A program made the position numbers and the translations under genes. Of a DNA stretch of 64,000 nucleotides, positions 35,341 to 44,801 are shown one piece after another. Below the pieces are notes generated by a model. It was not told the origin of the DNA, did not search any database, and saw nothing but the letters and a program-made list of their open reading frames with translations. Numbering within the stretch: position 1 is the first letter of the stretch; every line of letters begins with the position of its first letter. The stretch is from Mucilaginibacter sp. cycad4 (GTDB lineage: Bacteria > Bacteroidota > Bacteroidia > Sphingobacteriales > Sphingobacteriaceae), in assembly GCF_034263275.1 (NCBI RefSeq), contig NZ_CP139559.1:1612001-1676000 (forward strand), written 5' to 3'.

Positions 35341-37293
35341 TTAATTATTGGGAGTAATTTTAGCTACCCACCCGCCTGCAGTATCCATACGGACATTGAT
35401 TATCGAATTAGCCGATACCTTTTTTTCTGACCGGGTTAGGTTTTGAGGAGATGATAACACATCTGCCCATGAGGATAATGTATAGTTACCCATGGGTAAA
35501 AAATCCATTTTCAACTGCACCGTTCTTTCAGAGTCGTTGGTCATCGCGCCGATATACCAGTCTTTTCCGCTTCTTTTGGCGATGATGACATATTGGCCCG
35601 GGTAACCGCCGAGTACTTTCGTATCATCCCAAACAGTTGGTATATTGTTTAAAAAATCGGCTCCGGGCTTACCCAAAATGTTTTCAGGCGCATCGCAATA
35701 AACCATAAACGGACTTTCATAGATCACAAATTTGGCCAGCTCGGCGCACCGGCTGTTCATCACCTGGGTGGGGCTACCTTTTCTGAACTCATCTTTTTTT
35801 ACATTTAAAAATCCGCCCGGAGTATAATCCATCGGCCCGGCCAGCATACGGGTGAATGGGAGGGTGGTATTGTGCCCGGCTGTTATCCTGGTCGAAAATT
35901 TGGAATATTCTTCACCTAAAACACCTTCACGGGTGATCATGTTGGGATAGGTCCGCTCGATGCCATCGGGTTTAAAAGCACCATGAAAATCAACCATCAA
36001 ATGATATTTTGCAGCTGTTTGAATGATACGGCGGTACCAGTTAACCATTTGCTGATCGTCGCGGTCCATAAAATCAATTTTAATCCCTGCAATACCCCAT
36101 TGCTCGTAAATTGGAAAAGCCTTTTCAAAATTATCATTGCGGTTAACATCAGAACTATATAACCAAAGCCAACATTTAACTTTTTTTGCTTTAGCATAGG
36201 CCAGGATCTCCGGCATATTTAATTGCGGGGCCACTTTGGTAATATCTGCTTCCGGCTTGTTAAATGGCCCATACCATTGCCAGTCAATAAGCATATAAGG
36301 CCAATGTTGTGCCGATGCCAGGTCTATATACTTTTTGATCGTTGGCATGTCTACCTTTACGTCTCCGCTCCACCAGTTATCCCAGGCGCTCATGCCAGGT
36401 TTGATCCAGCTGGGATCTTTCAATACGTTAGGCGGGTTCAGGTTTTGTATCAACTCCGATTCAATCAGTTTACCCGGTGTGCCAGCCAGCATCACTACGC
36501 GCCATGGGGTAAGCAGGTTGTTAGTGAAGCGGGCTTTAACACCATTTTCACTTTCTCCAGGTAAGGGTGATAGCTTCGTGATCAAGCTGATTTTATCAGT
36601 AGCACCGGTGTCTGTTTTCAGCGAACCGATATAAAACCCCGGATAATTGTCAATGTTAGCTTCTGTGATGGCCGCGTAATGACGTTGGTCTAATTCTATC
36701 AGCAGCGGCAAACCGGCAATTGTTTTTTCTGTGATATGGTTTAGATTTTTCGGTTTGAATTCGGTTTCCTGGGAGGAGGTATAACTGCCATAGTCTGCCA
36801 CCCAGGTCTTTGCTTTTGCCGGCAAGCTGAAACCGGTAAGTTCCCGTACGATCTGCCGGTCGCCGATTTTATCAGCCCCGAATAATTGGTAACGAAAAGC
36901 TACACCATCGTCATAAGCCCTGAACCATATGTTCATGCGGCGCATTGGCGCCGATTTTTCTACGAGTGATAGTTCCAGTTCATTGTAATGATCAGTTACA
37001 ATGCTGTGCTTAGCTTTTACTATCGGTGTCCACGTTTGGTTAACAGAATGCTCCACATGGCCGGTTACGGTCATGCCCATGCCGATAGCCGGTTCATCTT
37101 TAAATTCGAAACCGAGTGATGAAGGATGGATGATGGTTAAACCATTGCTGGAAACAGTGTATTGTAAGCTACCGGTGTTGTTTATTTCGACAACAGTATT
37201 TTTATCTGGCGATACAAGCTTAAAAGTTTGCGCAACGGAAGGAACTGCCAATGAAACGGCAGTAATAAAGACATAACAAATTTTCAGGTTCAT
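35341..37293 (-). CDS. GH97 glycoside hydrolase, probable retaining alpha-galactosidase type
   Basis: 650 residues with a signal peptide (SVAQ, about residue 21). The N-terminal beta-sandwich starts FKLVSPDKNTVVEINNTGSL. The barrel contains WDNWWSGD, MLIDWQWYG, IAGIKIDFMDRDDQQMVNWY and ITREGVLGEEYS. An Asp in KIDFMD is the expected nucleophile of retaining GH97 alpha-galactosidases (position Gly in the inverting SusB alpha-glucosidase), which favours alpha-galactosidase; this rests on memory of the family and was not aligned here. It lies 8 bp after the GH29 gene. It may remove alpha-linked galactose from the same glycan. Confidence 0.85.
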   Translation of the reverse strand: MNLKICYVFITAVSLAVPSVAQTFKLVSPDKNTVVEINNTGSLQYTVSSNGLTIIHPSSLGFEFKDEPAIGMGMTVTGHVEHSVNQTWTPIVKAKHSIVTDHYNELELSLVEKSAPMRRMNIWFRAYDDGVAFRYQLFGADKIGDRQIVRELTGFSLPAKAKTWVADYGSYTSSQETEFKPKNLNHITEKTIAGLPLLIELDQRHYAAITEANIDNYPGFYIGSLKTDTGATDKISLITKLSPLPGESENGVKARFTNNLLTPWRVVMLAGTPGKLIESELIQNLNPPNVLKDPSWIKPGMSAWDNWWSGDVKVDMPTIKKYIDLASAQHWPYMLIDWQWYGPFNKPEADITKVAPQLNMPEILAYAKAKKVKCWLWLYSSDVNRNDNFEKAFPIYEQWGIAGIKIDFMDRDDQQMVNWYRRIIQTAAKYHLMVDFHGAFKPDGIERTYPNMITREGVLGEEYSKFSTRITAGHNTTLPFTRMLAGPMDYTPGGFLNVKKDEFRKGSPTQVMNSRCAELAKFVIYESPFMVYCDAPENILGKPGADFLNNIPTVWDDTKVLGGYPGQYVIIAKRSGKDWYIGAMTNDSERTVQLKMDFLPMGNYTLSSWADVLSSPQNLTRSEKKVSANSIINVRMDTAGGWVAKITPNN

Positions 37294-37301
37294 GATACAG
37301 G

Positions 37302-38948
37302 TTAAATAGCTCCTTCAATTTTTAAAACAAATGCATTTTTACCAGGGGCTTGTTCGGGCAATTTTACTTTGAGGCCGGCCTCGGTTTGCTCAAAACTCAA
37401 CTTGTCGTTTCCGAGCAGGCTCACACTGCTTATATTACCTGCTTCATTGCCTTTTGCTAATTTTTTAACAATGGCTTCATTCCCGGTTGGCCAACCCAGC
37501 ATAGTAGCATAAAGGGTTTTACCCTTTGCAGTAAACCGGATATCCTCAGCTCCGAATGGTTTGCCTTTGCCTTCATTAAAGCCCTGCGCGCTAATTGGAG
37601 CCGCTGAATCTGTTGCGGGACCTTCTCCAAACACCTTCCAGGGGCGGGTGCCATAAATTGCCTCGCTGTTTACCTGCATCCAGGCGCCTATACCTTCAAC
37701 TACTGCACGTTCTTCGCTGTCGATACTTCCGTCTCCCCGTAATGGGATATTTAGAAGCAGGTTGCCGTTTTTACTTACAATATCAACCAGGGTATGTACC
37801 ACTGTTTTGGCACTTTTGTAGCCTTTATTATCAAATATGCGCCTATCATAATGCCAGCCGCCAATACAGGTATCGGTTTGCCATGGTAAAGGTTCTATCT
37901 GGTTACTCTGTCCGCGTTCTATATCCCATATCATGCATTTACGCTGCTGCTCATTCAATACTTTACCAAACAGCGCAGCCTGTAGTTTGCCGTGCTTTTT
38001 AATGCTGGTATTGTACATATGCGCCGCTATTTTTAAACCGGCGTCGCTTACCGGCCATAGGGGCAAGGCAGTATCGTCAAAATAAATCAGTTCGGGGCCG
38101 TATTTATCTATCAGCTCAATAGTGCGGTTTAAAAACTTATCACAATAAGCTTTGCTGGGTACGCTTGCACCATTGCCCCAGTCCCAATGGCTGCCCATAC
38201 TGTTGTTATCAAGGCTGTCCTTACTTAAAGGATGGTTTTGTGCATATAATTCCTGTGGGTCATAGCCATTCCACCATTTACCGGCACCATCAGCTTTGGT
38301 CATCTTGCCATCATAAGGTACGCCGGCATACGGCCCGGTTTTATCCGCGCGTTGGGCAACCTCGTACCAGGTCCAGGGGTGGGAGGCATGCACTGTTACG
38401 CCAAAAGGGAGCCCATGTTCTTTAGCTGCTTTGGCCCAGCCGCCTATCAGGTCTTTTTTGGGGCCGAGTTTGGTAGAGTTCCAGCTTTGGTATTTGCTGT
38501 CGTAAAGGTCAAAATTATCATGGTGGTTGGCCAGTGCCATAAAATATTTGGCGCCAGCCTGCTTGTACAGGCCAACCAATTCATCGGGGTTCCAGTTCTC
38601 GGCTTTCCATTCGTTAATAACATCTTTAAAGCCAAATTTGGAAGGATGACCATATTTTTGAACGTGGTATTTATACTGGTCGCTGCCTTCCTGGTACATG
38701 CCTCGTGCATACCAGTCGCCGCGTTCCGGCTGGCATTGCGGGCCCCAGTGTGCCCACATTCCGAATTTGGCATCACGAAACCAATCAGGTACCTGGTATT
38801 GAGCTAATGAATTCCAATCAGGCTTAAAAGGGCCGGAATTAATTTCAGCGTTTGAATTTGTACGCAGCAAACTGCTGCCAAAAACCCTCGACAGGTACAG
38901 GGATGAGAGCCCCGTGGCCATGCCTTTTATTAATGTTCTTCTTTTCAT
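37302..38948 (-). CDS. GH29 alpha-L-fucosidase
   Basis: 548 residues. The N-terminus MKRRTLIKGMATGLS looks like a twin-arginine export signal, so it probably acts in the periplasm. Family landmarks are FGMWAHWGPQCQPERGDWYA, LANHHDNFDLYDSK and ELIYFDDT with the nucleophile Asp. The later GNLLLNIPLRGDGSID is also typical. It is retaining and releases terminal L-fucose. First gene of the six-gene minus-strand operon feeding FucP. Two candidate AraC-type sites lie upstream (39054-39084, 39136-39162). Confidence 0.93.
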   Translation of the reverse strand: MKRRTLIKGMATGLSSLYLSRVFGSSLLRTNSNAEINSGPFKPDWNSLAQYQVPDWFRDAKFGMWAHWGPQCQPERGDWYARGMYQEGSDQYKYHVQKYGHPSKFGFKDVINEWKAENWNPDELVGLYKQAGAKYFMALANHHDNFDLYDSKYQSWNSTKLGPKKDLIGGWAKAAKEHGLPFGVTVHASHPWTWYEVAQRADKTGPYAGVPYDGKMTKADGAGKWWNGYDPQELYAQNHPLSKDSLDNNSMGSHWDWGNGASVPSKAYCDKFLNRTIELIDKYGPELIYFDDTALPLWPVSDAGLKIAAHMYNTSIKKHGKLQAALFGKVLNEQQRKCMIWDIERGQSNQIEPLPWQTDTCIGGWHYDRRIFDNKGYKSAKTVVHTLVDIVSKNGNLLLNIPLRGDGSIDSEERAVVEGIGAWMQVNSEAIYGTRPWKVFGEGPATDSAAPISAQGFNEGKGKPFGAEDIRFTAKGKTLYATMLGWPTGNEAIVKKLAKGNEAGNISSVSLLGNDKLSFEQTEAGLKVKLPEQAPGKNAFVLKIEGAI

Positions 38949-39053
38949 AATTGTGTTTGGAGATTTTGAAAAGTACCTACGCGGATCAGCTATGTAAACG
39001 GGTAGCCGGGGCTTTAAGTAAGTTTCAATATGTCATTATCTATAATTGGTTGA

Positions 39054-39084
39054 TCAGCAATTCACGTTACGTCTGTCAGCAATT
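39054..39084 (-). promoter_or_regulatory. Direct repeat TCAGCAATT, 22-bp spacing, upstream of the GH29 operon
   Basis: TCAGCAATT occurs at 39054-39062 and again at 39076-39084, starts 22 bp apart (two helical turns). This is the geometry of AraC-type half-sites. TTGATCA is also repeated at 39050-39056 and 39083-39089. The pair lies about 105-135 bp upstream of the fucosidase start. Confidence 0.4.
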
Positions 39085-39135
39085 GATCATCAATCAAATT
39101 TCCTTGAAATAATATTCAAATAGTTGACCTAATGG

Positions 39136-39162
39136 GACTTTTTTTTATACAAAACCGACTTT
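39136..39162 (-). promoter_or_regulatory. 27-bp operator-like element, copy 1 (GH29 operon promoter)
   Basis: Plus-strand sequence is GAC, eight T, ATAC, AAAA, CCGACTTT. GACTTT begins at 39136 and again at 39157, exactly 21 bp apart. The element matches the reverse complement of 40394-40420 at 25 of 27 positions. It lies about 190 bp upstream of the fucosidase start, in the 492-bp interval 38949-39440, which has no gene. Candidate binders are the AraC regulator next door or the AraC domain of the HTCS. Confidence 0.55.
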
Positions 39163-39440
39163 TTGGGTGATGCTATAGTAACGGAAATGTGAATTGGTAA
39201 AAGAAATCGAAGATATAAAGTGTAACGCGTAAAAGAAGGCGTGGTTATAAATAGCTCATTTAATGTAAGTTGTTGCTTGTGTTGATCCGGGTTTTGTATT
39301 TGTACCATTACAGGTTGCCCATTTGATTTACAGCGTTTGAATGGGAATTTAAAATGTTACCGGTGCTTATTTCAGACTATGCTGATTTCAAAGCTGCATC
39401 ATAATTGATGATCAAAATGCGTTATCATCGCCGTATTGGG

Positions 39441-40328
39441 CTAATGATTAAAGCCAACCTGGTACATCTGTTTTTTATATTCGCTGGGCGACATGCCGGT
39501 CAGCTTTTTGAAGGTTTTGGAAAAATAAGAAAGGTTATCAAAGCCGGTTTGAGTACAAATCTCCGAATAAGACATCCTGCTCGTCGCCATCAGGTATTGT
39601 GCACGCTCAACACGCTTTTCATTTATATAATTCAACGGCCTGGTTCCGGTATATTGCTTAAACTGTCTTGAAAAGTAATCGACATTTTGGTTTGCGCGGG
39701 AAGCAAGCAGGTGCACTGAAAGATCCATGTGTAAATTAACAAGGATATAATTTAAGGTTTCTGCAATTTTTACCGGGATAAGTTTATGTTCCGGATGTTT
39801 GAATAACTGGGGAGTGAGGAATTTGGCGGTTAGCATCATCAGGATACCCTGAGTTTCCATGTACATTGAAGTGTTTTGCTGATTGTTAAGTTCCTGGTAT
39901 TCTTTATAGTAAATATCCTTTTCATACACCTTGGGGTTGTCCGACCGGTTAATTCCCCTTCCCGGGTTAATTTGAAGCAATCGGTTAAACAGGTAAATAT
40001 CCATTTCGGTGGCCTTTGTTTTTAACACAGCCCTGTTATTGGCAAAAAGTGAGCTGCCATCTGTCGAATCCTCAAAGAATTGTACAAAATACTGTCCGAG
40101 GTAATCCCTGCAGCCTAAATTACATAGAGTGAAACTTGGAATGATGTACAAATAGCCTGGTTCGAGCTTTAGTATGCTGGCTGCATCCGATATCTCACCT
40201 TCTCCATCATCGATATAATAAATTCGGTAGTAAGGACTAATCACATTCCTGTAATTCCATTTCGCGTTAAGTTTTACATAGTCAACGTTAAGGAGCGAGA
40301 AAGTGTGTTTTAAATTTCTTTTAATCAT
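39441..40328 (-). CDS. AraC family regulator of the fucose/GH locus
   Basis: 295 residues. An N-terminal cupin-like sugar-sensing domain (RIYYIDDGEGEISDAASILK, LEPGYLYIIPSFTL) is followed by a C-terminal AraC domain with two helix-turn-helices (LLASRANQNVDYFSRQFKQY; ICTQTGFDNLSYFSKTFKKL; GMSPSEYKKQ). It sits between the fucosidase operon, transcribed in the same direction 492 bp downstream, and the divergent HTCS gene. The 27-bp element occurs on both its sides, which makes it the first candidate for binding it. It probably responds to a sugar from the degraded glycan. Confidence 0.88.
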   Translation of the reverse strand: MIKRNLKHTFSLLNVDYVKLNAKWNYRNVISPYYRIYYIDDGEGEISDAASILKLEPGYLYIIPSFTLCNLGCRDYLGQYFVQFFEDSTDGSSLFANNRAVLKTKATEMDIYLFNRLLQINPGRGINRSDNPKVYEKDIYYKEYQELNNQQNTSMYMETQGILMMLTAKFLTPQLFKHPEHKLIPVKIAETLNYILVNLHMDLSVHLLASRANQNVDYFSRQFKQYTGTRPLNYINEKRVERAQYLMATSRMSYSEICTQTGFDNLSYFSKTFKKLTGMSPSEYKKQMYQVGFNH

Positions 40329-40393
40329 TTTGGATCACAAATATGCAAAATGCTTTGATATACTATAGTGTATATGAATACTTTAAATTCAAT

Positions 40394-40420
40394 AAAGTCG
40401 GTTTTTTACAAAAAAAAGTC
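40394..40420 (+). promoter_or_regulatory. 27-bp operator-like element, copy 2 (AraC/HTCS intergenic region)
   Basis: Plus-strand sequence is AAAGTCGG, six T, AC, eight A, GTC. Its reverse complement matches 39136-39162 at 25 of 27 positions, including both GACTTT half-sites 21 bp apart. It is 66 bp upstream of the AraC start and 230 bp upstream of the HTCS start, in the 321-bp divergent interval 40329-40649. Confidence 0.55.
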
Positions 40421-40471
40421 TATTTCAATCAAATTTTGAAATATGGTTTACCGTAGGTTTGAATGAACCAA

Positions 40472-40484
40472 TATGACCGATTAT
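40472..40484 (+). promoter_or_regulatory. 13-bp word TATGACCGATTAT upstream of the HTCS
   Basis: Identical over 13 bp to 45052-45064 upstream of the GH5 operon, in the same orientation; distances to the starts are 166 and 194 bp. It could be the recognition site of the HTCS AraC domain, giving autoregulation plus control of the enzyme operon. Confidence 0.45.
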
Positions 40485-40649
40485 AGCATGTTTAGCTTTT
40501 TTATGGTTTATCATCCATATAATTTTAGCTCCCTTGGATTTATATGTTCAAAATTCGATATTTACGAAAGCCATATCCGGAAAATCTTCCATTTGTTGCA
40601 ATTAGCCTAATCTATTGATTGTATTTATAAATACCCCGATCTTTAAGCT

Positions 40650-43600
40650 ATGAGATATAAATTATCCCTAAGCGTACTTACTTTATTGTTGATGCTTCGT
40701 GTTGTTTTTGCACAAAATGGCAAATACCAATTTTCACAGCTAAACAGAAGCAATGGCTTGTCCCACAACCAGGTTAACTGTATTTTTAAGGATTCCGAAG
40801 GTTTTATGTGGTTCGGCACTGCATCGGGCCTTAATCGTTACGATGGCTATACTTTTAAAATATTTAAACACGATGCTAATAATAAAAAGTCGCTTAATGA
40901 TGATTTTGTAACCGGTATCTTTGAAGGACCCGGCAAAAAATTATGGGTATCAACACGCGGCGGATATTGTTTTTATGATCCCCAGACAGAACAGTTTGAC
41001 AGTGATATGTCATTAATGACACGCTCGTTAAAACTTCCGGGATATCCTAACGTTTCTAAAATAATCCGAAGTGGTAAAGGCGAGTTTTGGCTTTTGTGCC
41101 CGGATTCTGGTTTGTACAGGCATAATGAAATATACAAAACAACCCGCCGGTATTATCATCACCGTTCAGGCGCGTCATTATATTCAAACTTCATCTCAGA
41201 TATAACAAAGGATGCTACCGGTAATATTTGGTTAGTTTACCGTAACGGCATGGTTGAAAAGTTTGATGTCAAACAAAATAAAATTACTTATCGTACTGAT
41301 ATTTTTAATAAAGCTGTTAGTAATAAAGATGGATACTATGCCATTACTGTCGATAAGGATAACGATTTATGGTTTTATACACCTAATTTCTACGCCAATG
41401 CATATTATTATAGTCCTTCAACCGGCGCATTGAGGCTCATCGGTAAAGAATCTGCCGGGCCGAAATTAAAGTCCAACATCATCAGCAACATTATTCAGGC
41501 TGATGACGGGTTGGTATGGATAGGCACCGATCATGGCGGGATAAACGTGCTGGATAAAAAAACTTTTACAGTTAACTATTTATTGAACAGGGAGGACGAT
41601 GCCAAATCGCTAAGCCAAAACAGTGTTATCCTTTATAAAGATGATTCGGGTATTATGTGGGCTGGTACGTTTAAAGAAGGAGTAAGCTATTATCATAAAA
41701 ACATCATCCGGTTTCCATTGTACAGACACTTCGCGTCGGACCCCAAAAGTTTAGCCTTCGAAGATGCTAACAAGTTTGTTGAAGATAAAGACGGCAACCT
41801 GTGGATTGGCACAAACGGAGGTGGATTGATTTACCTTAACCGTAAAACCGGCAGTTTTAAGCAGAATAAGTATGAGGCTGGAAATGCAAACAGCCTCAGC
41901 AATGATATTATTGTGAGTTTATGCATTGACCATGACCAAAAATTATGGATAGGTACATATTTTGGCGGCCTGGATTGTTTTGACGGAAAAAAATTCACCC
42001 ATTATAAACATGATGATAAGATAGCCGGCAGTATTGCTGATAACCGGGTGTGGAGTATTCTTGAAGATTCTTCGCACAGGTTGTGGATCGGCACATTTGC
42101 AGCCGGGCTCCAGATATTTGACAGGGAAAAAAAGAAATTTTCCCCTCCCTTTAAACAAACTGATATCAGGTGCCCTTATGTATCAGCGCTGTTTGAAGAC
42201 CGCAAGGGCAATATATGGGTAGGAGGGTACTTTGGTATCGATGTGATTTTGAAAAATACAGGCAGGTTTGTGCATTACAGCATAAATAAAGATAATGCTA
42301 ATAGTTTGATCAGTAATACGATCAACTGCATTAATCAGGATAGGCGCGGCCTGATCTGGATAGCGACACGCGATGGGTTGAGCATACTCAATCCCGAAAC
42401 TAACAACTTCAAATCGTTAACAAAACAAAACGGCTTGCCAGATAATTCAATATTGGATATACTGGAGGATAGCAGGGGAAGAGTTTGGTTAAGTACTGCA
42501 AATGGCTTAAGCAGGGTAACACTTATCCCCGAAAAGGCCGGTTATGGTTTCAGGTTTGAAAATTTTGACGAAACGGATGGCCTGCAAGGCCGGGAATTCA
42601 ACACGCATTCGGGACTCAAAACCACCAGGGGCGAATTGATATTTGGCGGGGGGCATGGGTTTAACATTTTTGACCCCCTGGCAATACATGCCAATATCAA
42701 TAAACCTAAATTAACTTTTACTGATTTTTTGCTGTATAACAAAAGTATCCGGGCCAATGAAGAAGTTAACGGGCATGTTGTATTGTCAAAAGCTATTTCG
42801 GCAACCCATGAGCTGACGCTGACACACAGTGAAAACGTATTTACCATTGAGTTTGCCGCGCTTAATTTTTTTAACCCCAATAAAGTAAAACATCAGTATA
42901 TGATGGAGGGGTTTGATAAGGATTGGCTTGACGCGGATAATGCTACGCGAAAAGCCACCTACACTAACCTTGACGGCGGCGATTATACTTTTAAAGTACG
43001 GGCGATTAGCCAGGAAGGAAGATGGGAGCCGGATTATATAGCATTAAAGATCAAAGTACTGCCCCCTTTCTGGAAATCGACGGTTGCCTATTTTGTTTAC
43101 ATATTGCTATTAGCAGCAATTCTCTTTTTGATGCGCCGGCGGGGGATTCAAAAAATAAGGAGGCAGTTTGAAATCGAAAAGGAGAAACGCGAGGCTAAAT
43201 TGTTAATTGAAAATGAGCGGCAGGAGGCCAGGCGGATGCATGAGCTTGATATGATGAAAATTAAGTTTTTTACCAATATAAGCCATGAATTCAGGACCCC
43301 ATTATCATTGATCATGGCACCTGTTGATAAGATTTTAAAGCAAACTGAGGCCGAAGAGCAGAGGAACCAGTTGCAATTAATTAACCGCAATGCCAAACGT
43401 TTACTAAATATGGTAAACCAGTTGCTCGATTTCAGGAAAATGGAGGTGCAGGAACTCAGGCTGCATGCACGGAGCGGGGATATTATCAATTTTATTAAGG
43501 AAATGGTGTATTCATTTTCGGATGTAGCTGAAAAAAAACACATCAGGCTGGTATTCGATTCGGAAATTCAAAACATGATCATCAACTTTGATCATGATAA

Positions 43601-44801
43601 AATTGAACGCATCATCTTCAACCTGCTTTCCAATGCATTTAAATTTACTCCCGATGGCGGGCATATAAGCGTTTTACTGGCGATACTTGAAAAGGCAACC
43701 GGAGGGCGGCAGCTTGAGATAAAGGTTATTGATACAGGTATTGGAATTCCGTTAGATAAACAGGACAGAATTTTTGAACGTTTTTTTCAGAACGACGTAC
43801 CGGGCTCTATGGTTAACCAGGGCAGCGGCATAGGTTTGTCAATAACCAAGGAGTTTGTAAAGCTGCATAACGGGGAAATATCAGTAGAGAGCGAACCTGG
43901 GCAGGGCAGCTATTTTACGATACTTTTACCGGTTGATTTAGCTACAGAGGAAAAGGTATCCACTAATGAACCTGAATTACCGATTACTGCAATAGCCGAA
44001 AGCGCGGACTGGGTACAGGCGGGAGGCGGTAATATAATTAAGAAGCTTTCCGTTTTACTGGTTGAGGATAATGAGGATTTTCGTTTTTATTTGAAAGACA
44101 ATTTAAATGATACTTTTAATATCATCGAGGCTGTTAATGGCAAAGAAGGATGGCAAAAAACCCTGGCCCTTCATCCTAACCTGGTAGTTAGCGATATCAG
44201 CATGCCTGAAATGAATGGCATAGATCTTTGCAGGAAAATACGTAACGATAAACGAACATCGCATATACCAGTTGTACTGCTTACCGCAGTTACAGATGAA
44301 GAACAGCAATTGCAGGGGCTTGAAACCGGCGCTAATGATTACCTGACCAAGCCTTTTAATTTCGAGATCCTGACCTCCAAATTGAAAAACATATTGGCTA
44401 TGCAGCAAGATATGCGCAAAACTTATCAAAAGCAGCTTGATGTTAAGCCAACGGAAGTAGAAGCCGAATCACTTGATGAAGCATTTATTAAAAAAGCGGT
44501 ACAACTGATCGAAAAAAACATTGACAACGCTGAATTCTCGGTAGAGGAATTGAGCAGCGAATTATGTGTAAGCCGTGTAACCCTATACAAAAGAGCACTC
44601 GCTTTAACAGGAAAGTCCCCGGTAGATCTGATCCGTACCATCCGCCTCAAACGGGCCGCACAGTTGCTTGAGAATTCACAGTTAACCATATCACAGATTT
44701 CCTATAAGGTTGGCTTTAAAAGCCAAAAATATTTTGTACGATGCTTCAAGGCCGAATTTAATTGCCTGCCGTCTGCATATGTCAGTAAGAGGAATAAATA
44801 G
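40650..44801 (+). CDS. Hybrid two-component system (HTCS) sensor/regulator
   Basis: 1383 residues. After a signal peptide (FAQ, about 22), the periplasmic part is built of Reg_prop beta-propeller repeats (GLSHNQVNCIFKDSEGFMWF; repeated DxxGxLWIGT-type units to about 660) and a Y_Y_Y domain (about 735-800). A membrane helix at about 811-831 precedes the HisKA domain with phospho-accepting His879 (NISHEFRTPLSLIM). An HATPase domain follows (to about 1095), then a receiver with Asp1182 (VVSDISMPEMNG) and a C-terminal AraC DNA-binding domain (about 1280-1383). It binds an oligosaccharide in the periplasm and activates glycan-use genes. Flanking enzyme operons are the likely targets. Confidence 0.95.
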   Translation: MRYKLSLSVLTLLLMLRVVFAQNGKYQFSQLNRSNGLSHNQVNCIFKDSEGFMWFGTASGLNRYDGYTFKIFKHDANNKKSLNDDFVTGIFEGPGKKLWVSTRGGYCFYDPQTEQFDSDMSLMTRSLKLPGYPNVSKIIRSGKGEFWLLCPDSGLYRHNEIYKTTRRYYHHRSGASLYSNFISDITKDATGNIWLVYRNGMVEKFDVKQNKITYRTDIFNKAVSNKDGYYAITVDKDNDLWFYTPNFYANAYYYSPSTGALRLIGKESAGPKLKSNIISNIIQADDGLVWIGTDHGGINVLDKKTFTVNYLLNREDDAKSLSQNSVILYKDDSGIMWAGTFKEGVSYYHKNIIRFPLYRHFASDPKSLAFEDANKFVEDKDGNLWIGTNGGGLIYLNRKTGSFKQNKYEAGNANSLSNDIIVSLCIDHDQKLWIGTYFGGLDCFDGKKFTHYKHDDKIAGSIADNRVWSILEDSSHRLWIGTFAAGLQIFDREKKKFSPPFKQTDIRCPYVSALFEDRKGNIWVGGYFGIDVILKNTGRFVHYSINKDNANSLISNTINCINQDRRGLIWIATRDGLSILNPETNNFKSLTKQNGLPDNSILDILEDSRGRVWLSTANGLSRVTLIPEKAGYGFRFENFDETDGLQGREFNTHSGLKTTRGELIFGGGHGFNIFDPLAIHANINKPKLTFTDFLLYNKSIRANEEVNGHVVLSKAISATHELTLTHSENVFTIEFAALNFFNPNKVKHQYMMEGFDKDWLDADNATRKATYTNLDGGDYTFKVRAISQEGRWEPDYIALKIKVLPPFWKSTVAYFVYILLLAAILFLMRRRGIQKIRRQFEIEKEKREAKLLIENERQEARRMHELDMMKIKFFTNISHEFRTPLSLIMAPVDKILKQTEAEEQRNQLQLINRNAKRLLNMVNQLLDFRKMEVQELRLHARSGDIINFIKEMVYSFSDVAEKKHIRLVFDSEIQNMIINFDHDKIERIIFNLLSNAFKFTPDGGHISVLLAILEKATGGRQLEIKVIDTGIGIPLDKQDRIFERFFQNDVPGSMVNQGSGIGLSITKEFVKLHNGEISVESEPGQGSYFTILLPVDLATEEKVSTNEPELPITAIAESADWVQAGGGNIIKKLSVLLVEDNEDFRFYLKDNLNDTFNIIEAVNGKEGWQKTLALHPNLVVSDISMPEMNGIDLCRKIRNDKRTSHIPVVLLTAVTDEEQQLQGLETGANDYLTKPFNFEILTSKLKNILAMQQDMRKTYQKQLDVKPTEVEAESLDEAFIKKAVQLIEKNIDNAEFSVEELSSELCVSRVTLYKRALALTGKSPVDLIRTIRLKRAAQLLENSQLTISQISYKVGFKSQKYFVRCFKAEFNCLPSAYVSKRNK

